Source of the DNA: an uncultured Bacteroidales bacterium
GTDB lineage: Bacteria; Bacteroidota; Bacteroidia; Bacteroidales; Muribaculaceae
DNA length: 64,000 nt
Assembly: GCA_902792435.1 (NCBI GenBank)
Contig: CADAZN010000006.1
Span: forward strand, 1-64,000
Direction: 5' to 3'
Shown here: in pieces, positions 1-7,614 of the stretch
How the letters are laid out: each line of letters starts with the position of its first letter
Numbering within the stretch: position 1 is the first letter of the stretch
Notes under the pieces: generated by a model
Told to the model about the DNA's origin: nothing
Databases searched by the model: none
The model's input: only the letters and a program-made list of their open reading frames with translations
Translations under genes and position numbers: made by a program

Positions 1-155
1 AGATTTTTCAAGGACTCGGTCGCCGAGTGAGCCTTAGAGTTCTTTAAGTGAAACCGCTATCTTTGCCGATGGCAGAAAACAGATTGAATTATGGCAAGAA
101 AAACAAGTTTTTGGCGAAAAATTATTGGAGTAGATAATTGATAACTCCCATGTCT
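1..155. other. Left window edge, no confident gene
   Basis: No complete gene is visible. One frame ends with a stop at 28-30. Another, open from about 38 to a stop at 131-133, reads like a protein C-terminus (FADGRKQIELWQEKQ) but has a stop at 35-37 and no start codon. It could be the tail of a frameshifted gene or chance. A 6-bp hairpin ACTCGG/CCGAGT lies at 14-28. Confidence 0.3.
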
Positions 156-210
156 TTTGAGGGGGAAGGCGGTTGGTTTACCTTTGTGGTGTGAATCAAC
201 CGCTTTTCTT
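156..210 (+). promoter_or_regulatory. Inverted repeat with a promoter in its loop, or a terminator
   Basis: A 10-bp inverted repeat (169-178 GCGGTTGGTT, 194-203 AATCAACCGC, one mismatch) is followed by TTTTCTT, as in a Rho-independent terminator for a gene left of the window. The same stretch also holds a good Bacteroidetes promoter: TTTG at 156-159 and TACCTTTG at 179-186, 19 bases apart, with the -7 box inside the hairpin loop. Either reading is possible. Confidence 0.5.
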
Positions 211-301
211 GTGAAACAACAGATTAAACCTATAGACGCGTGCCGGCTTGACCTACTATATACTTAACCCTTACAACTAATCTCATTATGCCACGTTGAT
301 A

Positions 302-331
302 TTGTTTTATTGAGAAAAAGTTGTAACTTTG
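302..331 (+). promoter_or_regulatory. nadC promoter
   Basis: Bacteroidetes-type promoter with the -7 box TAACTTTG at 324-331 and TTG at 302-304 in the -33 position. The expected transcription start is about 20 bases before the nadC ATG, so the leader is short. Confidence 0.75.
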
Positions 332-357
332 TAGCAGATAAATAATATATATTAGAT

Positions 358-1206
358 ATGAAAACAAGAGACGAACTGATTGATGAGTTGATAGACCTGG
401 CATTTGCCGAGGATATTGGTGACGGTGACGCAACCACATTGTGCAGCATACCTGCCGATGAGATGGGGCGTTCGCGCTTGATAATCAAGGAGGAAGGAAT
501 CCTCGCTGGTGTGGAGATGGCAAAGAAGGTGTTTGATAAATTTGACCCCGAGCTCAAGATGACAACCTACATTGAGGACGGTGCCCATGTGAAACCAGGC
601 GACATCGCTTTCATTGTTGAGGGCAAGGTGCAGTCGCTGCTGCAAACGGAGCGCCTCATGCTCAACATCATGCAGCGCATGAGTGGCATCGCTACTGTAA
701 CCGCTCGTTACCAGAAGGAACTTGAAGGCCTTCACACCAAGGTGCTCGACACCCGCAAGACCACTCCCGGCATGCGCATCATGGAGAAGGATGCAGTGAA
801 GATTGGTGGCGGATGCAACCACCGCATAGGCCTCTTTGACATGATTCTCTTGAAAGATAACCACGTGGACTTTGCTGGCGGCATCACTGCTGCCATTGAG
901 GGTGCAAAACGTTGGTGCAAGGAGAACAACAAGGACCTGAAAATTGAAATTGAGGTACGCAACCTTGACGAGTTGCGCGAAGCACTTGCCGCTGGTGGAG
1001 TAGATCGCGTGATGTTTGACAACTTCACCCCCGAACTCACCCGTGAGGCTGTGAAAATCGTTGACGGCCAGGTTGAGACCGAGTCGAGTGGCGGCATCAC
1101 CATCGGCACGTTGCGCGCCTACGGCGAGTGTGGGGTAGACTATATCTCGGTGGGTGCTCTTACTCACAGCGTGAAGTCGCTTGACATGAGCTTCAAGGCA
1201 TTCTAA
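358..1206 (+). CDS. nadC: Nicotinate-nucleotide pyrophosphorylase (quinolinate phosphoribosyltransferase)
   Basis: Converts quinolinate and PRPP to nicotinate mononucleotide, CO2 and PPi in cytoplasmic de novo NAD synthesis. The 282-residue length is normal for NadC. Family motifs are present in order: RKTTPGMR (133-140), GGCNHRIGL (about 150-158), KDNH (166-169), EVRNLDE, DRVMFDN, ESSGGI and the C-terminal DYISVGALTHS of the alpha/beta barrel. The start ATG is the first in frame after the promoter at 324-331. It is a single-gene unit: a terminator follows at 1248-1284 and nadA/nadB are not in the window. The inverted repeat at 156-210 could add control but no known NAD regulator site was recognised. 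Confidence 0.95.
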   Translation: MKTRDELIDELIDLAFAEDIGDGDATTLCSIPADEMGRSRLIIKEEGILAGVEMAKKVFDKFDPELKMTTYIEDGAHVKPGDIAFIVEGKVQSLLQTERLMLNIMQRMSGIATVTARYQKELEGLHTKVLDTRKTTPGMRIMEKDAVKIGGGCNHRIGLFDMILLKDNHVDFAGGITAAIEGAKRWCKENNKDLKIEIEVRNLDELREALAAGGVDRVMFDNFTPELTREAVKIVDGQVETESSGGITIGTLRAYGECGVDYISVGALTHSVKSLDMSFKAF

Positions 1207-1247
1207 ATGTGAGACATTAGATGTCGGAAATATTAATGATTTCATAA

Positions 1248-1284
1248 TTGACCAGTGGACTTAGGTTCACTGGTCAATGTTTTG
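1248..1284 (+). terminator. nadC terminator
   Basis: Perfect 10-bp stem TTGACCAGTG (1248-1257) and CACTGGTCAA (1268-1277) with a 10-base loop, then TGTTTTG. It lies 41 bases after the nadC stop. Confidence 0.75.
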
Positions 1285-1309
1285 AAGACAATAAAAATGT
1301 TTTTAATAG

Positions 1310-1343
1310 TTGGCAATAGTTTGATAAAAAAGATGTACCTTTG
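1310..1343 (+). promoter_or_regulatory. rnpB promoter
   Basis: A -7 box TACCTTTG at 1336-1343 with TTGG at 1310-1313 upstream. It sits about 28 bases before the first paired base of the RNase P RNA. Confidence 0.7.
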
Positions 1344-1370
1344 CAGCCGCAAAACACGATTTGACATCAA

Positions 1371-1725
1371 GCAGTGGAGCGGCTTGTCGCTCATGCCTTG
1401 AGCATGAGAGGAAAGTCCGGGCAACACAGAGCATCGCATTTCTTAACGGGAAGCTGGGGGTGACCTCAGGGTTAAGGTGACAGAAAACAACCGCCACCTC
1501 ACGGTGGTAAGGGTGAAAAGGCGGGGTAAGAGCCCACCGGGCGCCACGGCGACATGGCGCGCCGCACTACCTGCGAGTTGCAAGGTCAAGTATACCGTCA
1601 GGGCTGCTCGTCTATTGGCGGGGGGTAGACTGCTATACTGGCGTGGCAACACGTCCAGACAGATAAATGACAAGCGGCGTTACCCACGGGTAGCGACCAC
1701 ATAACCCGGCTTATAACTCCACTGC
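1371..1725 (+). ncRNA. rnpB: RNase P RNA
   Basis: Catalytic RNA of ribonuclease P, which matures tRNA 5' ends. The ends pair as helix P1: GCAGTGGAG (1371-1379) with CTCCACTGC (1717-1725). The conserved 5' core GAGGAAAGTCCGGGC follows at about 1408. The universal GACAGAAAACAACCGCC block lies near 1479-1495, the AGCCCACCGGGCG segment near 1531, and the 3' core ATAACCCGGCTTATA at about 1701-1715. About 355 nt agrees with bacterial A-type RNA. A run of six T (1726-1731) follows P1. The exact ends are inferred from P1 and could differ by a few bases. Confidence 0.95.
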
Positions 1726-1764
1726 TTTTTTACAAAAAATGAGACTCAATTGAGCCTCATTTTT
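1726..1764. terminator. Bidirectional terminator between rnpB and folC
   Basis: Stem ATGAG-CTCAA/TTGAG-CTCAT with one mismatch (1739-1760), flanked by A-runs on the left and T-runs on the right, so it can stop transcripts from either side. The T run directly after rnpB (1726-1731) may serve rnpB alone. Confidence 0.65.
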
Positions 1765-3058
1765 ATATTTTCAGGTGTTTGAACAAATCACCTAGAACAT
1801 AGAAGCTGCCACCCAAGAATACAGCATCACTTGGCTTGGCAGCTTTTATTGCTGCCCTATAGGCACTGAGAGCGATGGGGTAGGCCTCACCTTTTAATCC
1901 GTGCTTTGCTCCCAGAGCTTGCAGCGCTTCGGCTTTCATCGAGCGTGACGATTGGGCTTGCGTGAAGTAGTAGGTTGCGTGCTTTGGCATCATGCCAAGC
2001 ACTGTGTCGATGTCCTTGTCGGCCGAGAAACCGAGCACCATGTGCAGCTTGTCACATTCCAGCTCTCGCAGCTGCTGCGACTGAATGGTCCACGCGCCTG
2101 CGTTATGCCCCGCGTCGCAAATCACCGTGGGATTATTGCCAATAACCATCCAGCGGCCCATGAAGCCAGTGTATTGGGACACTTGCGCCAAAGCCTTTTT
2201 TACTGCGTTTTTCTTGATTTTCACGCCGTTCTTCTTCAGTACCTCGATGGCATGAAGCACGGTGTTGACATTTGCCACTTGATAGTCTCCGCTAAGTTGG
2301 CACGTGAGTGTGCCGTCATAACCGTTGGCAAAGATTGACAAAGTGCCATCGGCATTTTTTGCCGAGTTCTCAACAAGAGGTTCATCATTGGCGATGATGA
2401 TAGGGGAGTGGCACTCACGAGCAGTATCCTCAAATACCTTGCGCACCTCTGGCTGCGAAGCATCGCCCACCACCACTGGAACGCTTGGCTTGATGATGCC
2501 GGCCTTTTCGCTGGCAATCTCGTTGAGCGTGTTGCCCAGGAACTGCGTGTGGTCAATAGAGATGTTGGTAATCACGCTCAAGATGGGCGTGATGATATTG
2601 CTGCTGTCGAGACGGCCACCCAAGCCCACCTCAATCACGGCATAGTCCACCTTTTGTTTCTTGAAATATTCAAACGCTAGCGCTGTCGTCAACTCAAAGA
2701 ATGACGGCTCACAGGTCAGTCCGCTATCCAGCCATCGCTCCACGAAGTGGCTCACCGAGCGCTTGCCAATCATCTCGCCGTTCACGCGGATGCGCTCGCG
2801 GAAGTCCACCAGATGAGGCGATGTGAACAACCCCACGCGATATCCGCTCGCCTGCAGTGTGGCAGCAAGCATATTGGCCACCGAACCTTTGCCATTGGTT
2901 CCCGCCACGTGGATGCATGGGTAGGCTTGATGAGGGTTTCCCAGCCAGTCGTCGAGGGCAATGGCTGTGCCCAATCCTGGTTTGTAACCACTTGCACCCT
3001 GTCGCTCAAAGGCAGGGAGCTGGCTGAAGAGATAGTTGATGGCGTCTTGATATTTCAT
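1763..3058 (-). CDS. folC: Bifunctional dihydrofolate synthase/folylpolyglutamate synthase
   Basis: ATP-dependent ligase that adds glutamate to dihydropteroate and to folates in the cytoplasm. The 431-residue length is usual for the Mur-ligase-type FolC. The P-loop GTNGKGSV lies at 53-60, followed by the FTSPHLVDFRERI segment, the ligase core VIEVGLGGRLDSSNI and NISIDHTQFLG. The C-terminal ligase domain has CDAGHNAGAW and LGFSADKD. The ATG at 3058 gives the standard MKYQDAINYL N-terminus. It lies 47 bases after the chromate-transporter pair on the same strand. No separate -7 box was seen, so it may be read from the promoter at 4248-4255. Confidence 0.95.
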   Translation of the reverse strand: MKYQDAINYLFSQLPAFERQGASGYKPGLGTAIALDDWLGNPHQAYPCIHVAGTNGKGSVANMLAATLQASGYRVGLFTSPHLVDFRERIRVNGEMIGKRSVSHFVERWLDSGLTCEPSFFELTTALAFEYFKKQKVDYAVIEVGLGGRLDSSNIITPILSVITNISIDHTQFLGNTLNEIASEKAGIIKPSVPVVVGDASQPEVRKVFEDTARECHSPIIIANDEPLVENSAKNADGTLSIFANGYDGTLTCQLSGDYQVANVNTVLHAIEVLKKNGVKIKKNAVKKALAQVSQYTGFMGRWMVIGNNPTVICDAGHNAGAWTIQSQQLRELECDKLHMVLGFSADKDIDTVLGMMPKHATYYFTQAQSSRSMKAEALQALGAKHGLKGEAYPIALSAYRAAIKAAKPSDAVFLGGSFYVLGDLFKHLKI

Positions 3059-3077
3059 ATAGTTATCAGTTGTTAGT

Positions 3078-3097
3078 TGTCAGTTGCGCAACTGACA
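3078..3097. repeat. 20-bp perfect palindrome between the chromate transporter and folC
   Basis: A self-complementary stretch with arms TGTCAGTTGC/GCAACTGACA and no loop, preceded by imperfect GTTGT/CAGTTG iterations. On the folC-reading strand no T-run follows, so it is a poor terminator in that direction. On the plus strand GAACATTTTT follows. It could be an attenuator, an operator or a cruciform-forming intergenic repeat. Confidence 0.5.
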
Positions 3098-3105
3098 GAA
3101 CATTT

Positions 3106-3648
3106 TTAAAAGAGGAAGAATCCGGCGATGCCTGCCGCTATAATTACTATAATGGGGTGAATCTTGGTGAAATATACTGTGCAGAACGATGCAATGCAGA
3201 TGATGATTGAAATAAGCTGGTCGCTGGAACCTGAGATGCCAAAATTCTCCTTGTTCATGAGTAGTAACGCGGCACTGGCAATCAATCCTACAACCACAGG
3301 CCTCAGCCCCATGAAAGCGCCCTTGATGATGGTACTGTCGCTGTGACGTGAGATGTAGTGGCTGGCGTAGAGCGTGAGCAGGTAGGGCGGCAATACAACT
3401 GCCAGTGTGGCAATTATTGAACCCCACACGTTGCCCGTTGTCACATAACCGATGTAGGTGGCGCTGTTGATGCCAATGGGGCCAGGCGTCATTTGCGAGA
3501 TTGCAACGATGTCGGTAAACATTTGGCTGCTTAGCCATCCGTTTTCCACGATTATGTTCTGTACCAGGGATAACATGGCATAGCCACCTCCAAAACCGAA
3601 AAGTCCAATCTTCAGATAAGCCCATATCAACTTTAGGTAGATGTTCAT
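3106..3648 (-). CDS. Chromate transporter family protein, second half-size subunit
   Basis: Membrane protein of the CHR (ChrA) superfamily in its short, single-domain form (180 residues). The family signature is seen at the N-terminus: LKIGLFGFGGGYAML, followed by SQMTPGPIGINSATYIGY, then several hydrophobic helices to the C-terminus. Its ATG overlaps the stop of the upstream half-transporter by four bases (ATGA, 3645-3648), so the two are translationally coupled and probably form a heterodimer. Short CHR pairs are widespread in Bacteroidetes. Chromate export is the family label, and the natural substrate here is unknown. Confidence 0.85.
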   Translation of the reverse strand: MNIYLKLIWAYLKIGLFGFGGGYAMLSLVQNIIVENGWLSSQMFTDIVAISQMTPGPIGINSATYIGYVTTGNVWGSIIATLAVVLPPYLLTLYASHYISRHSDSTIIKGAFMGLRPVVVGLIASAALLLMNKENFGISGSSDQLISIIICIASFCTVYFTKIHPIIVIIAAGIAGFFLF

Positions 3649-4223
3649 TGCTCAACCTCCTTTCGCTGCTTAAGGGTAACGTGAGTGTAGTAGATGTAGC
3701 CGCCTATTCCTCCCAGCACGATGTAGAGGATTGGGTTGGAGACCACAGGTAATCCCGAGTAGATGAGTAAGGCCACTGCAATGGGGATGATGATAGTCTT
3801 CCAGTTGATTTTGGCGGTTCGCGCTGTGGTGATTACTGGTGCAATGATAAGAGCCACCACGGCGGGCCTTATGCCCTTGAAGATGCGAGTGAGCACCTCG
3901 TTGTTCTTGATGGTCTCGGGGGTGAGAAAAATGGCGATGGCAAGAATGATGAGAAACGAAGGCAGAATTGTGCCGAAAGCAGCCGCCATGCTGCCCTTCA
4001 CTCCCTTGAGGCGATCGCCAATCACCACGGCAATGTTAACGGCTAGGATGCCGGGCATCGCTTGCGCAATGGCGAGCAGGTCGAGAAATTCGTCTTTGGC
4101 AATCCACTTGTGGTTGTCGACTATCTCACGCTCGATAATCGAAATCATAGCCCATCCACCACCAAAGGTGAACGCGCCAATCTTCATGAACGTCAACCAT
4201 AATTGTAGGTATAAATTCTTCAT
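3645..4223 (-). CDS. Chromate transporter family protein, first half-size subunit
   Basis: 192-residue CHR-domain membrane protein, paralogous to its neighbour. It has the signature FMKIGAFTFGGGWAMISI and IAQAMPGILAVNIAVVIG, then hydrophobic helices and a short charged tail (LKQRKEVEQ). The frame is open further upstream, but the promoter -7 box (4248-4255, minus strand) lies inside that extension. The start is therefore placed at the ATG at 4221-4223, which gives the family-typical MKNLYLQLWLTFMKIG. It is first of a likely operon with the second subunit and folC. Substrate specificity cannot be read from the sequence. Confidence 0.85.
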   Translation of the reverse strand: MKNLYLQLWLTFMKIGAFTFGGGWAMISIIEREIVDNHKWIAKDEFLDLLAIAQAMPGILAVNIAVVIGDRLKGVKGSMAAAFGTILPSFLIILAIAIFLTPETIKNNEVLTRIFKGIRPAVVALIIAPVITTARTAKINWKTIIIPIAVALLIYSGLPVVSNPILYIVLGGIGGYIYYTHVTLKQRKEVEQ

Positions 4224-4247
4224 TGCGTAAGCCTCGTTTAGCAACGG

Positions 4248-4255
4248 CAAAATTA
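4248..4255 (-). promoter_or_regulatory. Promoter of the chromate-transporter operon
   Basis: The minus strand reads TAATTTTG (TAnnTTTG), about 25 bases upstream of the chosen start. It is divergent from the plus-strand box at 4299-4306. Confidence 0.65.
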
Positions 4256-4278
4256 CACATTTCCCGCCAACAACACTC

Positions 4279-4306
4279 TTGTTTTCGGTAAAAATTATTA
4301 ACTTTG
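4279..4306 (+). promoter_or_regulatory. Promoter of the phosphoethanolamine transferase gene
   Basis: The -7 box TAACTTTG is at 4299-4306, with TTG at 4279-4281 in the -33 region. It lies 30 bases before the start codon. Confidence 0.7.
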
Positions 4307-4335
4307 CAGGTTTTTTGGAGACAACAACTGAATAA

Positions 4336-6042
4336 ATGAAGAAATTCAAACATATATTTACCAACCAGCATTACATTTACTGGCTTTTCCTTTTCATGGT
4401 GATATTGCCCAATTTCATCATGTTTTTTACCGAGTCAACATCGTTGCTGACTCGCATTGTCCAAATAGTATTGCCTCTAGGCTTCTATGCCTGGGCTTTC
4501 ACATGGGCTCGCAAGCCGGGAAAGATGTTTTGGTGGCTGTTCTGGTTTATGTTTGTTGACGCTTTCCAGATAGTGTTGCTGTGGCTCTATGGCGAGTCGC
4601 CAATTGCGGTGGATATGTTCCTCAATGTGCTGACCACCAATCCAGGCGAGGCTACCGAGTTGCTTGCCAACTTGCTCGTTGCTGTGATATTCGTGATAGG
4701 GCTTTACGGCTTTGGCATAGCAATGTCGATAGTGTCGCTTCGTGCTAAGACTACGCTGAGCGACAAGTTCCGTCGCACGCAGCGTCGCTGGAGCATCCCC
4801 TTGCTTGTGGCAGGATTGGTGATGCTTGCGGCAAACTATATGGTCGACAAGCGCTTCAGGGCTCAAGACGATGTGTTTCCCATCAATGGTACCTACAATA
4901 TGGGGCTGGCCATCCAGCGTGCCATCAAGCAGTCGAAATATGACGAAACCTCAAGAAATTTTACCTATCATGCAACGACGACTCGCAACGACAGCGTGCC
5001 CGAGATTTATGTGCTTGTGATAGGTGAGACCTCAAGAGCCGACAACTGGAGCCTCTACGGCTACAATCGCAACACCAATCCTGGATCGTCGGCCCTTGAT
5101 AACCTGGTTGTGTATCGCGATGCTATAACCATGTCGAACACTACCCATAAGAGTGTTCCAACATTGATGTCAAGCGCTGGATGTGAGGCCTATGATAGCC
5201 TATATTACCGCAAGGGCATCATCACAGCATTTAATGAGGTGGGTTACAAGACTGCTTTCTACAGCAACCAGCAGCGCAACCGCTCGTTTATAGACGCCTT
5301 CGGTAGCGAGGCTCAAGAGGTGAAGTTCCTCAAGGACAAAGTGTCGCTCATGGAACTAAGGGTGAGCAACTATGACGATGAACTCGTAGACTGTGTGAAG
5401 AAGCGCCTTGAGCAATATGACGGTGGCAAACTCTTCATCGTGGTGCACATGTATGGCTCGCATTTCAACTATAAGGATAGATATCCACGCAATGAGGCAT
5501 TTTTCAAGCCTGATAATGTGATTTCGGCCGAGAGAGTTTATCGTCGCGAACTTATCAATGCCTATGACAATACCATACGTAACACCGACAAAGTGCTCGC
5601 TGCTATCATTCGTGAGGTTGATGCCAAGGGTGTGAACAGTGCTGTTGTTTTCACTAGCGACCATGGCGAGGATATATTTGACGACAACCGCGGTCGCTTC
5701 CTCCATGCATCACCAATTCCAACCTATTATCAACTGCGTGTGCCATTGCTGGTTTGGACATCGCAGAGTTTTGCCGAGCAACATCCTGATGCGGTTGCTC
5801 AACTCAAGGCCCATGCACAGGTGCCAGTGTCGACCAATATGGTGGTGTTCCACACCTTGCTCGACCTGAGCGGTGTGAATACTCCTTATAAGAAGGATTC
5901 TCTTGCATTAAGCAACAAGGCGTTTAAAGGACACAAACGCCTCTATATTAATGACCACAACGAGTATCGCTCACTCGACAATTGCGGTCTCAAGCAAATT
6001 GATGTGGATGTGTTCAAAAAGAACAAACTACAGTTCCCTTGA
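4336..6042 (+). CDS. Phosphoethanolamine transferase, sulfatase-fold inner-membrane protein
   Basis: 568 residues. The N-terminal part is hydrophobic with about five membrane helices (to about residue 175). The C-terminal periplasmic part is an alkaline-phosphatase/sulfatase-type domain as in EptA and related enzymes. Motifs: VLVIGETSRADNWSLYGY (metal-binding Glu), MSNTTHKSVPTLMSS (candidate Thr nucleophile), VHMYGSHFNYKDRYP, and SDHGEDIFDDNRGRFLHASP (Asp-His metal ligands). The family moves phosphoethanolamine from phosphatidylethanolamine to lipid A or other glycans. The acceptor here is unknown. It stands alone, divergent from the chromate transporter. Such additions can lower sensitivity to cationic peptides, but that is family knowledge and not shown here. 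Confidence 0.85.
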   Translation: MKKFKHIFTNQHYIYWLFLFMVILPNFIMFFTESTSLLTRIVQIVLPLGFYAWAFTWARKPGKMFWWLFWFMFVDAFQIVLLWLYGESPIAVDMFLNVLTTNPGEATELLANLLVAVIFVIGLYGFGIAMSIVSLRAKTTLSDKFRRTQRRWSIPLLVAGLVMLAANYMVDKRFRAQDDVFPINGTYNMGLAIQRAIKQSKYDETSRNFTYHATTTRNDSVPEIYVLVIGETSRADNWSLYGYNRNTNPGSSALDNLVVYRDAITMSNTTHKSVPTLMSSAGCEAYDSLYYRKGIITAFNEVGYKTAFYSNQQRNRSFIDAFGSEAQEVKFLKDKVSLMELRVSNYDDELVDCVKKRLEQYDGGKLFIVVHMYGSHFNYKDRYPRNEAFFKPDNVISAERVYRRELINAYDNTIRNTDKVLAAIIREVDAKGVNSAVVFTSDHGEDIFDDNRGRFLHASPIPTYYQLRVPLLVWTSQSFAEQHPDAVAQLKAHAQVPVSTNMVVFHTLLDLSGVNTPYKKDSLALSNKAFKGHKRLYINDHNEYRSLDNCGLKQIDVDVFKKNKLQFP

Positions 6043-6196
6043 TCAAGGCATAATGCATATTTTTTCAGTCATTTTTTGCCTGTCATACATCCCCTCTGAA
6101 TTGTTAATAACTTTTTTGAAAAAATATCTCTATTTTAAATAATAATAGGTGGTTAAGTGCGTTATATAGATGTAACTTATAACAGAAAGGCTGCCT

Positions 6197-6358
6197 ATGC
6201 AAGAAAACTACACCGAAGAATTAAAATTTGAAACACATGAGGAGCAAGTTGAGATGGGACCAAGATTGTCGACCATCAATTTCCTCAAGCAATTTGCAAG
6301 GGCCTACACGCCCACAGGCATCAATCAGCCAGGACTTGAAGGTTTTATTGCAAATTAA
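6197..6358 (+). CDS. Small conserved-looking protein, 53 residues
   Basis: A complete frame, ATG at 6197 to TAA at 6356-6358. The N-terminus is acidic (MQENYTEELKFETHEEQVEM), followed by PRLSTINFLKQFARAYTP and a C-terminus ending GLEGFIAN. AGAAAGG about 9 bases upstream could act as a ribosome site. Only a weak -7-like TAACTTAT (6173-6180) precedes it, and a strong terminator follows at 6436-6470. From memory, Bacteroidales genomes contain many short proteins with a similar INFLKQFARAY core, which favours a real gene. No function is known to me. No Cys, signal peptide or membrane segment is visible. Confidence 0.6.
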   Translation: MQENYTEELKFETHEEQVEMGPRLSTINFLKQFARAYTPTGINQPGLEGFIAN

Positions 6359-6435
6359 AAAAAGAGGTGAGTGAAATCATCTAATTACAATCTCCATCAA
6401 GATTACACCAGAACAGAATAGCTGGTGAGAAAGTG

Positions 6436-6470
6436 AAAATCGGGACGCATCACTGATGCGTCCCGATTTT
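6436..6470. terminator. Strong bidirectional terminator
   Basis: Perfect 15-bp stem, AAAATCGGGACGCAT (6436-6450) with ATGCGTCCCGATTTT (6456-6470), and a five-base loop. A- and T-runs on the two sides let it end both the small gene and the convergent nucleoside phosphorylase gene. Confidence 0.9.
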
Positions 6471-6491
6471 TACGTTTGTTTTTAGGAGTTA

Positions 6492-7376
6492 TTAGTCGGC
6501 CATAAGTCGCTCGATGACGGTCTTCACCAGGTCGTTGACAGCAGTCTTGTAGTTGGGGTTGGCAACTGTTGCAACGCGGTTGGCGATGATTGAGCAGATG
6601 GTGATTGCGCGGTGGCCCATGAGTTTGCAGAGGCCTTGCAATGCGGCGCCTTCCATTTCGTAATTGGTGATGTGGCCGCCATCATACTCAAACTCCTCGA
6701 TGCGCTTGTTAAGCTCAGGCTCTGCCAGTGGCAGACGCACCTCGCGTCCCTGTGGCCCATAGAATCCTACAGCCGAGATAGTGTAGCCGCGTACCATGTC
6801 GTCACGACCAATCTTCTCAACGAGTGTTGGGTCGGCCTCAACGATGTAAGGCTTGCAGAACAATGGGTTCCATTTCACGAACTCGCAGAACTGACGCTCA
6901 AACTCCAGGTCGCAAGCCTCGTTGCGGCCAGCATAGTAGTTCATCACGCCGTCAAAACCAAGCGCCTTTGCAGCAATAACGGGAGTTCCTACGGGAACAT
7001 ATGGCTGCAAGCCACCGCTGGTGCCAATGCGCACGATGTTGAGTGTGCGGTGCTCGTCCTTAACGGTGCGAGTTGCGAAGTCAACGTTGGCGAGCGCGTC
7101 GAGCTCAGTGACAACGATGTCGATGTTGTCGCCGCCAATGCCGTGTGACAATGCCATGATGGGCTTGCCCTTGTAGGTGCCACCAATGGTGTGGAACTCA
7201 CGGCTCGACACCTCAAAGTCCTGAGTGTCGAAGTAGGATGCAATCATGTTGACACGACTGGGGTCGCCGCAAATGATGATGTTGTCGGCGAGCTGCTCGG
7301 GTTTCAAATGGATGTGGAAGATGGAACCATCATCGTTGATGATCATCTCGGAATCGGGGATATATTTCTTTTCCAT
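6492..7376 (-). CDS. Nucleoside phosphorylase (uridine phosphorylase-like)
   Basis: Phosphorolysis of a nucleoside to base and pentose-1-phosphate in the cytoplasm (salvage). The 294-residue protein has the NP-I family pattern: IICGDPSRVNMIA (phosphate-binding loop), ALSHGIGGDNIDIVVTEL, NIVRIGTSGGLQP, and the nucleoside-binding TNYEMEGAALQGLCKLMG (Met-Glu pair). The ICSIIANR segment near the end is as in uridine phosphorylases. Close Bacteroidales homologues are usually annotated as uridine phosphorylase. Purine specificity cannot be excluded by eye. It is a single-gene unit with its own promoter and the terminator at 6436-6470. Confidence 0.85.
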   Translation of the reverse strand: MEKKYIPDSEMIINDDGSIFHIHLKPEQLADNIIICGDPSRVNMIASYFDTQDFEVSSREFHTIGGTYKGKPIMALSHGIGGDNIDIVVTELDALANVDFATRTVKDEHRTLNIVRIGTSGGLQPYVPVGTPVIAAKALGFDGVMNYYAGRNEACDLEFERQFCEFVKWNPLFCKPYIVEADPTLVEKIGRDDMVRGYTISAVGFYGPQGREVRLPLAEPELNKRIEEFEYDGGHITNYEMEGAALQGLCKLMGHRAITICSIIANRVATVANPNYKTAVNDLVKTVIERLMAD

Positions 7377-7424
7377 ATATTTGAGAGGTTTTTATTAAAT
7401 GTTCTACTTAATACTATCAAAAAG

Positions 7425-7432
7425 CAAAGATA
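7425..7432 (-). promoter_or_regulatory. Nucleoside phosphorylase promoter
   Basis: The minus strand reads TATCTTTG (TAnnTTTG), about 50 bases before the start codon at 7376. No clear -33 element was picked out. Confidence 0.65.
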
Positions 7433-7590
7433 ATCATTTTATTCCAATATTGTAAAGCCTTACGAGCTTTTTTTGAGAAAAAATGCTATTTTGCCGATAT
7501 TTTGAAGAAATTGTACTAGGTTGGCTGTGCCGAAGTATGGCTGCGTTATGGAAAAACTCAAACAATTTTGGTTTTTCTCTGAACTTGCAC

Positions 7591-7598
7591 TACCTTTG
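7591..7598 (+). promoter_or_regulatory. rsgA promoter
   Basis: The -7 box TACCTTTG lies only 16 bases before the TTG start codon of rsgA, so the mRNA leader should be very short, about 10 bases. Confidence 0.7.
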
Positions 7599-7614
7599 TA
7601 CAAAAATATAGGCT

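Noticed and set aside
35..133. C-terminal part of a gene entering from the left
   Set aside because: The frame reads plausibly (FADGRKQIELWQEKQ) but has a stop at 35-37 and no start codon. It cannot be called without the preceding sequence.
352..1245. Long open frame on the minus strand opposite nadC, slightly longer than nadC itself
   Set aside because: It has no recognisable motif and no promoter, while the plus frame is an unmistakable NadC. It is an antisense shadow.
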